From assembly GCF_014204945.1 (NCBI RefSeq), contig NZ_JACHMN010000003.1, forward strand, positions 806,001 through 870,000: a DNA stretch of 64,000 bases. Reading direction: 5' to 3'. Below, piece by piece: positions 24,793 to 35,000 of this stretch (positions within the stretch are counted from its first letter, which is position 1; each line of letters opens with the position of its first letter). The stretch comes from Allocatelliglobosispora scoriae. Lineage in GTDB: Bacteria; Actinomycetota; Actinomycetes; Mycobacteriales; Micromonosporaceae. A program made the translations under genes and the position numbers. The notes under the pieces were generated by a model, which was not told the DNA's origin, ran no database searches, and worked only from the letters and a program-made list of their open reading frames with translations.

Positions 24793-26442
24793 TCAGGCCG
24801 CCACGAGCAGGTTCCGCGCCGCGACTGCCTTCAACGACAGGGTTCGGTAGCCGACCTCCTCGAAGAGGACGGTGATGCGGTCGTTCTCCTCGCGCATGAC
24901 GATGCCCGGACCCCACTCGGCGTGGCGTACCCGGGACTGCACGGCGAAACCCGTGTCGATCCCGGCCCGTGCGGTGGCGGTGCCGTCCTCGCAGGAGTCG
25001 CACGATCCGCACAGCCCCGGCAGCTCCTCGCCGAAGTAGCCGAGCAGGAAGTGCCGCCGGCAGTCCTCGGTCTCGGCGTAGCCGCGCATCATCTCCACCC
25101 GGGTCAGCTCGATCGTCCGCATCTTCTCCGCCTCCGCGGCCGCCGCGGCGACCGCCTCGGCCGGGTCGGTGGACTCGTCGGTCCAGCTCAAGCCGTCGGC
25201 GCCGCTGGTGATCGCACCGGCCTGCTGGAGCAGGTTGGCCGAGCGGGTGACCCGGGCCCGGGTCACGTCGAGCGCCTCGGCGATGTCGTCGATGCGGATC
25301 GGGCCGCTCGCGTCGCGGATCGCCCCGGCGACGCCGGTGAGCAGCTCGGAGTCGACGGTGCCGGAGGAGAAGAAGCGCGGCAGCCGCAGGTCCTCGGGGC
25401 GGAAGTAGAGCACCGCGGTGGCGGGTTCGCCGTCGCGGCCGGCGCGGCCGATCTGCTGGTAGTACGAGTCCAACGACTCGGCGGGGGCCGCGTGCACCAC
25501 GAAGTGGACGTCGGGCTTGTCGATGCCCATGCCGAAGGCGGAGGTCGCCACGACGATGACTCGATCGGAGGCGAGGAACGCGTCGTGCACCGCCGCCCGC
25601 TCGGCCGGTGCCAGTCCGGCGTGGTACGCGTACGCCTCCTCGCCGACCTGGCGGAGGGCTTCGGCGTACTCATCCGTCTCTGCCCTGGTCTGGACGTAGA
25701 GTAGGCCGGGCGGATCCAGCGCGACGATCCGCTCGATGATCTCGCGGCGCTTCTCGCGGGCGGTGACCTCGCGCGACACCTCGAGCCGGATGTTGGGCCG
25801 GTCGAAGCCCTTCACGACCTGCACCGGGTCGCGCATCCCCAGCCGCTCGACGATGTCGGCCCGCACCGGCGGCGACGCGGTGGCGGTCAGCGCCAGCACC
25901 GCCGGGTGGCCGAGGCGCTCGATCACCTCGCCGAGGCGCAGGTAGTCCGGCCGGAAGTCGTGGCCCCAGGACGAGACGCAGTGGGCCTCGTCGACGACGA
26001 AGAGCGACGGCTTCGCCTCGGCGAGCTCGGCGATCACCTCGTCCTTCGCGAGCTGCTCCGGTGCGAGGAAGATGAACTCGGCATCGCCGGACTGCAGGGC
26101 CTCGAAGGCCTCGCTGTTGGCCCGGGCCGACCGCGACGAGTTGACGACGTGCGCGCCCGCGGCACCCCGCTCGATCAGGCCCTTGACCTGGTCGCGCTGG
26201 AGCGCGATCAGCGGCGAGACGACGATCGTCGTGCCGTTGAGCAGCACGGCGGGGACCTGGTAGATCGCCGACTTGCCCGAGCCGGTCGGCGAGACGACGA
26301 GGGTGTCCCGCCCGGCCATCACGTGCGCCATCGACTCGGCCTGCGCCGGTCGCAGCGTCTCCCAGCCGAAGAGCCTTGCCGCGGCTTCCCGCAACCGTTC
26401 GAGATCGCCGGTGGTCGCGGCGCCGGTTTTGTTCGCACTCAT
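24793..26442 (-). CDS. RecQ-family ATP-dependent DNA helicase
   Basis: A 549-residue 3'-5' DNA helicase. Walker A is TGSGKSAIYQVP (about residue 54), the DEAH box is VDEAHCVSSWGHDFRP (about 151), motif V/VI are GMGIDKPDVHFVVH and QQIGRAGRDG, and the zinc-binding region is CRRHFLLGYFGEE...LCGSCDSC. There is no HRDC domain; the C-terminus ends with a short beta domain (SRVRHAEWGPGIVMREENDR). Acts in recombinational repair. Divergent from the NlpC/P60 gene. Confidence 0.93.
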   Translation of the reverse strand: MSANKTGAATTGDLERLREAAARLFGWETLRPAQAESMAHVMAGRDTLVVSPTGSGKSAIYQVPAVLLNGTTIVVSPLIALQRDQVKGLIERGAAGAHVVNSSRSARANSEAFEALQSGDAEFIFLAPEQLAKDEVIAELAEAKPSLFVVDEAHCVSSWGHDFRPDYLRLGEVIERLGHPAVLALTATASPPVRADIVERLGMRDPVQVVKGFDRPNIRLEVSREVTAREKRREIIERIVALDPPGLLYVQTRAETDEYAEALRQVGEEAYAYHAGLAPAERAAVHDAFLASDRVIVVATSAFGMGIDKPDVHFVVHAAPAESLDSYYQQIGRAGRDGEPATAVLYFRPEDLRLPRFFSSGTVDSELLTGVAGAIRDASGPIRIDDIAEALDVTRARVTRSANLLQQAGAITSGADGLSWTDESTDPAEAVAAAAAEAEKMRTIELTRVEMMRGYAETEDCRRHFLLGYFGEELPGLCGSCDSCEDGTATARAGIDTGFAVQSRVRHAEWGPGIVMREENDRITVLFEEVGYRTLSLKAVAARNLLVAA

Positions 26443-26558
26443 CGCGATATTCTTTCACGCGAGGTCCGCGCGGCTCGGCGTCACCGGCGCGGTCGATGCC
26501 ATCCGCCTCATGACCAGCGGGAGTACGCCAAAGATCCGCTCTGACGTAGGGTTCCGGG

Positions 26559-27461
26559 ATGCACGTGCAGGTATGCGTCGCCGCCGCCGGACTCTGGACC
26601 TCGCCCCAGGCCGCCCGCCAACTCGACGAACTCGTCCTCGGCCACCCCGCCGACCTGTCGGCGTGGGCCGCCGCGCAGGGACCGGCCGAGCGGCGCCAGC
26701 TGTGGGGCCGCCTCGACACCCAGGTCCTGCTCGGCGAGACCGTCATCGTCGACCAGATCGACGATGGCTGGGCCCGGGTCATCGTCCCCGACCAGCCGTC
26801 CCGCCGCGATCATCGCGGCTACCCCGGTTACCTGCCGCTGGCCCAGCTCGCCGAGGCGGCCACGCCGACGGGGGAGCGGGTCGTGGTGACGGTTCCGGTC
26901 ACCGAGGTGCTCGCCGGTCCCGGCGGTGCCGTGCTGATCCCCGACGTGAGCTACGCGACGGTGCTGCCGTCGTTCCTCCGGGAGGCCGGCGGTGTCTGGG
27001 TGGCCCTGCCCGGCGGCGGTCGGGGCTGGCTCCCCGATGCGGCGGTCGCGCCGTATGCCGAGGGCGGCCCCCTGCCGACGGCGAAGGAGCTGCTCGGCGA
27101 GGGGCGGCAGTTCCTCGGGCTGATGTATCTCGCGGGCGGCCTGGCGAGCGGTTCCGGGCTGGACTGCAGCGGGCTGATCCACGCGCTCTACCGCCGGTTC
27201 GGGCTGGTCGTGCCGCGTGACGCCGCCGACATGGCGGGGGTGGGCGACGAGGTGCCGCTGGAGAAGCTGGCGCCCGGCGACCTGATGTTCTTCCGCAAGC
27301 CGGACACCGGGTTCGTCTATCACGTCGGGATCTGCGCCGAGGTGATCGACGGATGGCCGTCGATGCTGCAGGCGTCCCAGACCGACTGGGACACGATCGA
27401 CACCCCGATCACCGAGCTTCGGCACGGCCACCTCCACAGCGCCCGCCGCCTGCGCAGCTGA
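26559..27461 (+). CDS. NlpC/P60-family cell-wall peptidase with SH3-like domains
   Basis: A 300-residue protein like the gamma-D-glutamyl-L-diamino acid endopeptidases (YkfC type). An SH3-like N-terminal part contains the conserved QVLLGETVIVDQIDDGWARV; a second such segment is around residues 105-150. The C-terminal NlpC/P60 domain has catalytic Cys in GLDCSGLIHALYRRFG (about 202), PRDAADM, PGDLMFFRK and His in VYHVGI (about 254). No signal peptide is seen, so it may act on recycled muropeptides in the cytoplasm, as YkfC does. Confidence 0.88.
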   Translation: MHVQVCVAAAGLWTSPQAARQLDELVLGHPADLSAWAAAQGPAERRQLWGRLDTQVLLGETVIVDQIDDGWARVIVPDQPSRRDHRGYPGYLPLAQLAEAATPTGERVVVTVPVTEVLAGPGGAVLIPDVSYATVLPSFLREAGGVWVALPGGGRGWLPDAAVAPYAEGGPLPTAKELLGEGRQFLGLMYLAGGLASGSGLDCSGLIHALYRRFGLVVPRDAADMAGVGDEVPLEKLAPGDLMFFRKPDTGFVYHVGICAEVIDGWPSMLQASQTDWDTIDTPITELRHGHLHSARRLRS

Positions 27462-27466
27462 GCGCC

Positions 27467-27549
27467 GAAGATCGCCGCAACTCTTGAAGAGTTGTTGCTT
27501 CAGGCCGCCAGGCCTTAACAACAACTCTTCAAGAGTTGCGGCGATCTTC
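27467..27549. terminator. convergent-gene hairpin built from two family A palindromes
   Basis: Two inverted family A copies (27478-27494 and 27522-27538), with matching GAAGATCGCCG flanks, form one long inverted repeat with arms of about 31 bases and a loop of about 21. It fills the whole space between the NlpC/P60 gene and the aminotransferase, where a bidirectional terminator is expected. Confidence 0.75.
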
Positions 27550-27557
27550 ACCCTTGC

Positions 27558-28625
27558 TCAGATCGTGATCGGGTGGAGCCAGCCGGCCGGGTCGGCGGTG
27601 CGGCCGTGCTGGACATCGAGGAGCGCCGCCCGCAGCCGCCGTGTCACCGCTCCCATCGTGCCGGTGCCGATCATGAAGTCGCCGTCCCGGTCGCGTACCC
27701 GGCCGACGGGGGTGACCACCGCTGCGGTGCCGCAGGCGAAGGTCTCGGTGATCGCGCCGGAGAGGCACTGGTCCCGCCACTCGTCGACGGTGATCCGCTC
27801 CTCGCTCACCGCGTAGCCCTCCCGGGCGGCGATCGTGAGCAGGCTGTTGCGGGTCATGCCGGGCAGCAGCGTTCCGGTCAGCTCCGGGGTGACGAGGCGG
27901 GCGTCGGCGCCGCTGCCGCGGACGAAGAAGAGGTTCATCCCGCCCATCTCCTCGATGAACCGGTGCTCGGCGGCGTCGAGCCAGACGACCTGCTGGCAGC
28001 CCGCCTCCTGGGCCTGGCGCTGGGCGAGCAGCGACGGACCGTAGTTGGCTGCGCACTTGACGTTGCCGGTGCCGCCGGGGACGGCCCGGGTGAAGTCGCG
28101 GCTGACCAGGACGGAGACGGGGTCGACCTGATCGCCGAAGAACCCGCCCGCGAGGAACGCCATCATCAGGAACGTGTACTCGTTGGAGGCGCGGAGCATG
28201 AGCTGCGCCTCGCTGGCGTAGAGCAGCGGCCGGAGATAGAGGGTGTGCTGCGGGTTGTCGAGCAGCCAGTCCGCGTCGGCCCGGACGACCTCCTCGACCG
28301 CCGAGAGGAACATCGACGCGGGCACCTCGGGCATGGCGAGCCGGGCCGCCGAGCGGGCGAAGCGAGCCGCGTTGTCGCGGGGCCGAAACGCCGCGATCGA
28401 GCCGTCTGCCTGCACGAACGCCTTAAGCCCTTCGAAGACGACCTGCGCGTAGTGCAGCCCGATCATGCCGGGGTGCATCGAGAGGTTGACGAGCGGGCCG
28501 AGCTGCGGCACGGTCCAGCCGTCCGCGCGCGTCCAGTGCGCGGTCACCATGTGGTCGGTGAAGGCGTCGCCGTGCCCGGGGTTCGCCATGACCTTGCTGG
28601 GGCGGGTGTCGACAAGGGTGGTCAT
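27558..28625 (-). CDS. ilvE: branched-chain amino acid aminotransferase
   Basis: A 355-residue fold-type IV PLP enzyme. The PLP lysine is in GTGNVKCAANYGPS (about residue 188), a BCAT signature, with FEGLKAF and LYLRPLLYASEAQL also typical, as is the SERITVDEW...GTAAVVTPVG region near the end. It interconverts Leu/Ile/Val and their keto acids. The start has AGGAG about 7 bases upstream. As last gene of the NRPS operon it may supply a branched-chain residue, but it could also be the organism's general IlvE. Confidence 0.93.
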   Translation of the reverse strand: MTTLVDTRPSKVMANPGHGDAFTDHMVTAHWTRADGWTVPQLGPLVNLSMHPGMIGLHYAQVVFEGLKAFVQADGSIAAFRPRDNAARFARSAARLAMPEVPASMFLSAVEEVVRADADWLLDNPQHTLYLRPLLYASEAQLMLRASNEYTFLMMAFLAGGFFGDQVDPVSVLVSRDFTRAVPGGTGNVKCAANYGPSLLAQRQAQEAGCQQVVWLDAAEHRFIEEMGGMNLFFVRGSGADARLVTPELTGTLLPGMTRNSLLTIAAREGYAVSEERITVDEWRDQCLSGAITETFACGTAAVVTPVGRVRDRDGDFMIGTGTMGAVTRRLRAALLDVQHGRTADPAGWLHPITI

Positions 28626-28652
28626 CAGATCCTCCTGTTAGGACGAGTGTGG

Positions 28653-29042
28653 TCAGCCGAGCGGGGCGAAGTAGTAGGTGTCGCGACGGGAGAAGAGCCC
28701 GTCGGCGCCGACCTCGAAGAAGTCGGCGAAGCGCAGCGTCATCGACGTGCCGCCGTGCAGGGTGCCCGCGAACTCGCCGTGCACCGCGACGTGGGTGCCG
28801 GTGTCGAGCACCGCCGTGAAGGCGTGGGCGCCGCCGGAGAACTTTCGCCCGCCCCGATAGAAGGCGGCCATCTCGGCGTGGCCGACCATCGCCGGGTATC
28901 CGGGCCGGCGATAGACGGCGTCGGGCTGGAAGAGGGCGACGAGCCCCTCCACGTCGTTGTTGTCGACGCACTCGTAGTAGCGGCGGACCATCGCCTCGCC
29001 GTGAGTCATCGTCTTGGTGGCGATGTTGCCTGGTGCGATCAT
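28653..29042 (-). CDS. NTF2/SnoaL-like protein
   Basis: A 129-residue nuclear-transport-factor-2-fold protein: [20 protein letters not shown], then [11 protein letters not shown], a central segment and the late [21 protein letters not shown]. Members include polyketide cyclases, hydrolases and isomerases of small molecules; no catalytic residues can be named. The ATG overlaps the NRPS stop by 4 bases (ATGA), so it belongs to the NRPS operon. A similar protein lies at 56606, and a third fold copy is fused to a GNAT at 57652. Confidence 0.82.
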   Translation of the reverse strand: MIAPGNIATKTMTHGEAMVRRYYECVDNNDVEGLVALFQPDAVYRRPGYPAMVGHAEMAAFYRGGRKFSGGAHAFTAVLDTGTHVAVHGEFAGTLHGGTSMTLRFADFFEVGADGLFSRRDTYYFAPLG

Positions 29043-32000
29043 CGGGTTCCTCCACTGTGTGCGAATTCGGGGGTGCGCAGCCGTTCGGCGAGCACCGGCG
29101 CGATCCGGGCGAGCGGCCCGGCCTGCACCATCTCGCCGTGGCGGCAGGCGATCTCGTGCACCTCGACGAGGCCGCCGACGTGCTGCCGCCAGATCCCGGG
29201 GTCGGGCTTGTCGCCCAGGTCGCCGGTGGCGGCGAAGAAGAGCAGGTCGCCGTCGACGGTGCCGGTGTCGAAGGCGCTCATGGCGTTGCCGTTGCCCGCG
29301 AAGACCGCGGGCAGCGCGGCGATCCCGGCGGCACCGAGCACCGCGAAGGGACTCTGCGGCGCCGACGCGATCCGGGTGAACTCGGCGAGCTCCACCGGCC
29401 CGCTGTCGATGCCGACCGAGGCGAGCAGCGCGCCGAGCGACGCCGGGTCGTCGGCGGCGAGCGGCGCGACCGACGGGTCGGTCACGGCCGGGTAGCCGTC
29501 GAGGATCGCGAGCAGCTCCACCCGCTCGTCCTCGGCCTGCAGGGCCGCCGCCAGCGCGTGCGCGACGACACCCCCGAAGGACCAACCCATCAGCCGGTAC
29601 GGGCCCGAGGGCTGGACGGATCGAATCTCGGCGAGGTAGTGCCGGACCAGCTCCGCCATCCCCGCCGCAGGCTCGCCCGGGTGGGTGAACCCGCGTGCCT
29701 GGAGCCCGTAGACGGGCTGGTCCGGACCGAGGTGGCGCAGGAGTCCTGAGTAGACCCAGGCGATCCCCGAGGCCGGGTGCACGCAGAACAGCGGTGCCCG
29801 GGTGCCCGTCGTACGCAGTGGCAGCAGCACCGCCAGCGCGTCGTCGTCGACGATCCCCGCGTCGAGCTGCTCGGCGAGGGCGGCGGGGGTGGGTGCGGTG
29901 AAGATCGTCCGGATGCTGAGCGAGGAGCCGGTCGCCAGCCGGATCCGGCTGATCATGCGGGTGGCGAGCAGCGAGTGGCCGCCGAGATCGAAGAAGTTGT
30001 CGTCGATCGAGACCCGGTCCAGCCCCAGCGTCTCCGCGAAGATCTCGGTGAGCAGCTGCTCGCGCGGGTTGCGCGGCGCCCGGCCGGCCCCACCCGCGGT
30101 CCAGACCGGCTCGGGCAGCGACGTGCGGTCGAGCTTGCCGTTGAGGGTGAGCGGCAGCTCGTCGACGATGACGAACGCGGCCGGGATCAGGTAGTCCGGC
30201 AGCACGGTCGCGGCGTGCCGTCGCAGCTCGTGGGCATCGACTCCGTCGGCGGCGACGTACGCGGCGAGCCGTTTCGCCTCGCCGAGCGCGATCACCACCA
30301 CGACGGTCTGGCGTACCCGGGGATGGGTGGAGACCGCCGCCTCGATCTCGCCGAGCTCGATCCGGATGCCCCGGATCTTGACCTGGTGGTCGGTCCGCCC
30401 GACGAAGGCGAGCTGCCCGTCGGCGAGCCACCGGACGATGTCGCCGGTGCGGTACATCCGGTCGCCGGGCGGTCCGAACGGGTTGGCGACGAAGCGCCCG
30501 GCGGTGAGCTCGGCCCGGTTGAGGTAACCGGCGGCGGTGCCGGATCCGGCGAGGTAGAGCTCGCCCTCCACCCCCACCGGCACCGGCCGCAGCCCCGCGT
30601 CGAGCACGAGCGCCGACGAGTTGCCGACGGGCCGCCCGATCGGGGGCAGCCCCGCCCCGCCGACCGCGACCTCGGCGCCGGAGGCGACGACGGTGAACTC
30701 GGTCGGACCGTAGAGGTTCATGAGCCGGAAGGGCAGCTCCCGGTCCGGGGTGCGCCGCAGCACGTCACCGGCGGTGAAGAGCCAGCGCAGCGAGGTCCGC
30801 AGCAGCCGGTCGTCGTCGAGGAGCAGCTCCAGCCGGGGCGTCGGCAGGAAGCAGGCGGTGAGCCGGGAGCAGGCGATCCAGTCCAGCAGCGCATCCGCGT
30901 CGTCGAGGATCTGCTGGCCCGGCAGGTGCACCGAGGCACCGGCGCAGAGATAAGGCCACAGCTCCCAGACCGTGGCGTCGAAGCCCTGCGACGCGACCTG
31001 GCTGGTGCGGTCGTCCGGGGTGATGCCGTAGCGCCGGGCGTGGTCGAGGCACATGTCGGTGAGGCTGCGGTGGCGGACCACGACCCCCTTGGGCGTCCCG
31101 GTCGAGCCGGAGGTGTGGATGACGTAGGCGACGCCGTCCGGGGACGCCACCGACGGCAGGAGGCGGATCGGCGCGGTGCCGAGCTCGTCGAGGCAGACGA
31201 TCCAGGCGTCGGTCGGCGGCAGCAGCCCGGCGAGTGCCGAGGTGGTGACGATGACCGGCATCGCGGTGTCCGCCATCAGGAACTCCAGCCGCCCGGCCGG
31301 ATAGGTCGGGTCCAGCGGCACATACGCCGCACCGGCCTGGAGGATGCCGAGCATCCCCGCGACCATCCCGGCGCCGCGCTCCAGACAGAGGCCGACCAGC
31401 GTCGACGGGCGTACGCCGAGGCTCGTCAGCTTCTGCGCCAGGCGCTGCGCCCGCTCCTCCAACTCCCAGTAGGTGAGCGTGCCGTCGGCGCCCGCCACCG
31501 CGAGCGCCTCCGGTCGGGTGGCCGCATGCTCGGCGATGAGGTCGCAGACGGTCCGCTCGGCGTCGAACGGGATCCGCTCACCCTGCCACTCGTGCAGCAC
31601 CCGGCTGAGCTCGTCGTCCGCGAGCAGCTCGATCTCGCCGAGCCGGGTCTGCGGCGCCGTGGCGACGACCGAGAGCAGCCGGATCAGCCGCTCGGCGAGC
31701 ACCTCCACGGTGGAGCGGTCGAAGAGGTCGGTGGCGAACTCGAACGAGGCGTGGATCCCGGCCGGAGCACCGTCCGCACCCGTCGCCTCGGACAGGACCA
31801 TGGTGAGGTCGAATTTCGCCCCGCCGTGGCCGATCGGCTCGAAGTCGACATCGAGCCCCGGCAGGGCGAAAGTGCCGCCGCTGCCGAGGTTCTGCAGCAC
31901 CAGCATCACCTGGAAGAGCGGGTGCCGCGCCAGCGACCGCATCGGCCGCAGCTCCTCGACGAGCTGGTCGAAGGGGAGGTCCTGGTGCGACAGCGCGGCG

Positions 32001-35000
32001 AGGTCGGTCTCCCGGACCCGGGCCAGCAGCTCGGTGAAGGCCGGGTCGCCGGAGGTGTCGGTCCGCAGCACCAGCGTGTTGACGAAGAAGCCGACGAGGT
32101 CGTCGAGCTCCGCGTCGGTGCGCCCGGCGACGACCGAGCCGATCGGGATGTCGGTGCCCGCGCCGAGCCGGGTGAGCAGCGTGGCGACGGCCGCCTGGAG
32201 CAGCATGTAGAGCGTCACCTGCTGCCCGCGGGCCAGCTCGCCGAGCCTGGCGTGCAGCTCGGCCGGGATGGCCGCCTCGACCGTGTCGCCCGCGTGCGTG
32301 GGCAGCGGTGGCCGGGGCCGGTCCGTGGGCAGGTTGAGCTGGTCGGGCAGCCCGTCGAGCTGGCCGCGCCAATAGTCGAGCTGCTCGGTGAAGACCGACT
32401 CCGGGTCCTCGGGGCTACCCATCATCTCGTGCTGCCAGAGGGTGTAGTCGGCGTACCGCACCGGCAGCGGGGTGAAGGACGGTGCCCGGCCGGCGAGGCG
32501 GGCCTCGTAGGCGGTGCCGAGGTCGCCCAGCAGCGGCCCCATCGACCAGCCGTCGGCCGAGATGTGGTGCATCGTCAGCACGAGCACGTGGTCGTCGGGG
32601 GCGAGGGTCAGCACGTCCGCCCGCAGCGGCCGGTCGGTGGCGAGGTCGAAGACCCATCCCGAGGCGCGGGTGATCGCCGCTGCGAGACCGTCCTCGGTGC
32701 AGGCCGACTCGGTCCAGACCGGTGCCGCTTCGGCGGCGTCGAGCACCACCTGCACCGGGGCGCCGTCGACCTCGGGGAAGACGGTCCGCAGCGCCTCCTG
32801 CCGGGTGACGACATCGTGCAGGGCCGCCCGCAGCGCCGGACCGTTCCAGGTGCCGCGCAGCCGCAGCGCCGTCGCCATGCCGTATGCCGCGTTCGGCTCG
32901 ACCTGGTGCAGGAACCACAGCCGCCGCTGGGCGTGCGACAGCGGCAGCAGCTCCGGGGTGTCCTGCCGGACCAGGCGGGGCCGCACCCGGCGGCCGGTCC
33001 GGTCGAGCCGGCCGACGAGCCCGGCCGGGGTGGGCGTCCGGAAGATGTCCCGCACGTCGAGTTCGGCGTGCAGCGATTCGCGTACGCGATTGATGAGCCG
33101 CACCGCGAGCAGCGAGTGGCCGCCGAGGGCGAAGAAGTTGTCGTCGGCGCCGACCCGGTCGATCCCGAGCAGGTCCCGGAAGAGTCCACAGAGGATCTCC
33201 TCCTGCGGCGTGCGAGCCGCCCGCCCGACGGTCGCGACGGGAGCGGGCAGTGCCCTCGTGTCGACCTTGCCCGACGGCGAGAGCGGCACCGCGTCGATCG
33301 GCACGTAGACCTGCGGTACGAGGTGGTCGGGGAGCCGGGCTGCCAGATATTCGCGCAGCTCCGCCTCGTCCACCGGCCCGCCGACCGGGTAGGCGACGAG
33401 CCGCCGGTCACCGGGCACGTCCTCGCGGACGATGACGACGGCACCGGCGAGTCCGGGGTGCCCGGCGAGCGTCGCCTCGATCTCGCCCGGCTCGATCCGG
33501 ACCCCGTGCAGCTTCACCTGGTGATCGGTGCGGCCCAGGTAGACGAGGTTGCCGTCGGGACGCCGCCGGACCAGGTCGCCGGTGCGGTAGAGGCGCCCGC
33601 CGCTGGAGTAGGGGTCGGCGACGAACCGCGCGGCGGTGAGGCCGGGGCGCCGGTGGTATCCCCGGGCGAGCTGGACCCCGCCGAGGTAGAGCTCGCCGGC
33701 CTGGCCCACCGGCACCGGGTGCAGTCGGCCGTCGAGGACGTAGGCACGGACGTTGGGGTGCGGTGCGCCGATCGGGATCGGGCCGCCGCCGTCGTCACAG
33801 CGGAACTGCGTGACATCGATCGCCGCCTCGGTCGGCCCGTAGGCGTTGAAGAGCTGCGCGTGCCCGAGGGCGGCGGTGAACCGGGCGAGCAGGTCGGTGG
33901 TGAGCTGCTCGCCGCCGACGATCACCTGGCGCAGCGACGTGCAGGACGCCGCCGCGGGTTCGCGGAGGAACGCGTCGAGGATCGCCGGGACGAAGGTGGC
34001 GATCGTGACCTGCTCGGCCCGGATCAGCTCGGCGATGTAGGCGGGTTCGCGCTGCCCACCGGGGCGGGCCAGGACCAGGGCGGCACCGGCGGTGAGTGCG
34101 GTGAAGATCTCCAGCACCGACACGTCGAAGCCTGCCGCGGTCTTGTGCAGCATCCGGTCGGCGGCGGTGACGGCGTTCTCGGCCCGCCGCCAGGCCAGGT
34201 CGTTGCCGATGGCGCGGTGCGGGACGAGCGCGCCCTTGGGCAGCCCGGTCGACCCGGAGGTGTAGATCAGGTAGGCGCCGTCGTCGGGCCCGGCCGGTCG
34301 GACCGGTGCCGTCGCGCCACCCGGTGCGTCGATGAGCAGCACCGACCGCCGCCCGGCCGCACTCGGAGCGAGGCCGGACGAAGGGCAGGCATCGTCGAGC
34401 GGAACCGGTCGTGTCAGGGTGAGATCGCTCGCTGCGGCGTCGTCGGCGAGCAGCGCCGACCGCCCGCCGCCGAAACTCGGGGCGAGAGCGGTCGTCGTGA
34501 GCACGCAGGACGGGTCGGCGTCGTCGAGCATGAACGCCAGCCGCTCCGCCGGGTAGTCCGGGTCCAGCGGCAGCCAGGCGGCACCGGCGTAGAGCACCGC
34601 GACGATCCCGACGATGAAGTCGACCCCGCGCGGGATCGCGACCGCCACGATCGTCTCCGGCCCGGCGCCCGCAGCGGCGAGGCGCCCGGCCCACTCGCGG
34701 GCCGAGGCGTCGAGCTCGCCGTAGCTGACCCGGCGACCCGCCTCGATCAGCGCGATCGCGTCGGGCTGCTCGGCTGCCCGGGCCGCGACCAGCTCGGCGA
34801 GGGTGGCGGCGGGCACGTCGGCCCCGGTGTCGGTGAGCTCGACCAGCAGGTGCCGCCGTTCGGCGGGGGAGAGCAGGTCGGCGTCGCCGACAGGCCGGTC
34901 CACATCGCCGAGGACCGCCGCCGCGAAGAGTTCGAACCGCTCCGCGAGCGCCGCCACGGTGTCGTGGTCGAACATGTCGGTCGCGAACTCCCAGTAGGCG

